A DNA stretch of 5,362 bases from Oscillospiraceae bacterium (lineage in GTDB: Bacteria > Bacillota > Clostridia > Oscillospirales > Ruminococcaceae): NCBI GenBank assembly GCA_016303195.1, contig JAEDMD010000148.1, forward strand, positions 1 through 5,362. The letters are read 5' to 3'. The position numbers and the translations under genes are program-made. Below, piece after piece: positions 5,254 to 5,362 of the stretch; position 1 is the first letter of the stretch, and each line of letters begins with the position of its first letter. The notes under the pieces were generated by a model. It searched no databases, was not told the origin of the DNA, and was given only the letters and a program-made list of their open reading frames with translations.

Positions 5254-5296
5254 CAGAGGACAGATTGGGATTTGTATGGGCTGATATCATCCGCCC
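5254..5296 (+). repeat. Dispersed repeat, copy B
   Basis: Bases 5254-5283 repeat copy A with four mismatches. The end of the copy folds as an imperfect hairpin (GGGC at 5278-5281 with GCCC at 5293-5296, plus inner pairs around ATC). The spacing between copy starts is 167 bases. Confidence 0.7.
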
Positions 5297-5307
5297 GTGA
5301 AAGTTCT

Positions 5308-5337
5308 ATTTGTAGGGGCTGGCGTCCCCGACAGCCC
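5308..5337 (+). repeat. Partial third copy of the repeat core
   Basis: ATTTGTAGGGGC (5308-5319) is identical to 5103-5114 of copy A. It again opens a hairpin, with GGGCTG (5316-5321) pairing with CAGCCC (5332-5337). The shared pattern is a conserved leader joined to a different stem. Confidence 0.6.
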
Positions 5338-5362
5338 ACACCATAGGTAACGTTAACCAATT

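Noticed and set aside
5087..5362. CRISPR array
   Set aside because: Copies are too few, unevenly spaced and joined to different hairpins; no regular spacers or cas genes are present.

Overview
The window looks like chromosomal DNA of a Gram-positive, anaerobic, Ruminococcus-like member of the Clostridia. Four things point there: strong AGGAGG-type ribosome binding sites with consensus sigma-A promoters, moderate GC content, a secreted protein that joins a cohesin-like module to a Ruminococcus-style dockerin, and an HU gene followed by a Lys/Ala-rich protein with a DUF6465-like end. No database search was possible, so the genus is an inference from motifs.

Layout, left to right. (1) Bases 1-53 hold the end of something upstream and a short terminator. 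(2) A plus-strand pair, 178-1997, encodes a CNNM/CorC-type membrane protein (DUF21 + CBS pair + CorC_HlyC domain) and an unrecognised small lipoprotein overlapping it by ATGA. A consensus promoter at 94-122 precedes the pair and a terminator at 2000 follows it. (3) A minus-strand operon, 2763 down to 2107, encodes nucleoid protein HU and then the H1-like DUF6465 protein. It has a perfect TTGACA-17-TATAAT promoter and a strong bidirectional terminator at 2063-2090. (4) A minus-strand single gene, 4018 down to 3158, encodes the cohesin-dockerin protein, with its own promoter and terminator. (5) A divergent plus-strand gene, 4387-5016, encodes a cytidylate-kinase-like P-loop protein with an extended -10 promoter. 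(6) Bases 5017-5362 have no gene. They are packed with hairpins and with copies of a short dispersed repeat, including a three-heptamer array that allows alternative hairpin registers.

The genes do not form one pathway. They are four independent transcription units: probable divalent-cation transport plus an envelope lipoprotein, nucleoid structure, cellulosome-type extracellular assembly, and nucleotide metabolism. No CRISPR array, phage gene, transposase, tRNA or rRNA was seen. The most interesting points are: the stand-alone adaptor-like cohesin-dockerin protein with a palindrome in its leader; a perfect 10-bp inverted repeat over the HU promoter; the HU DNA-binding arm variant coupled to an H1-like partner; and the repeat/hairpin cluster at the right end. 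A clearly new multi-gene system is not evident.
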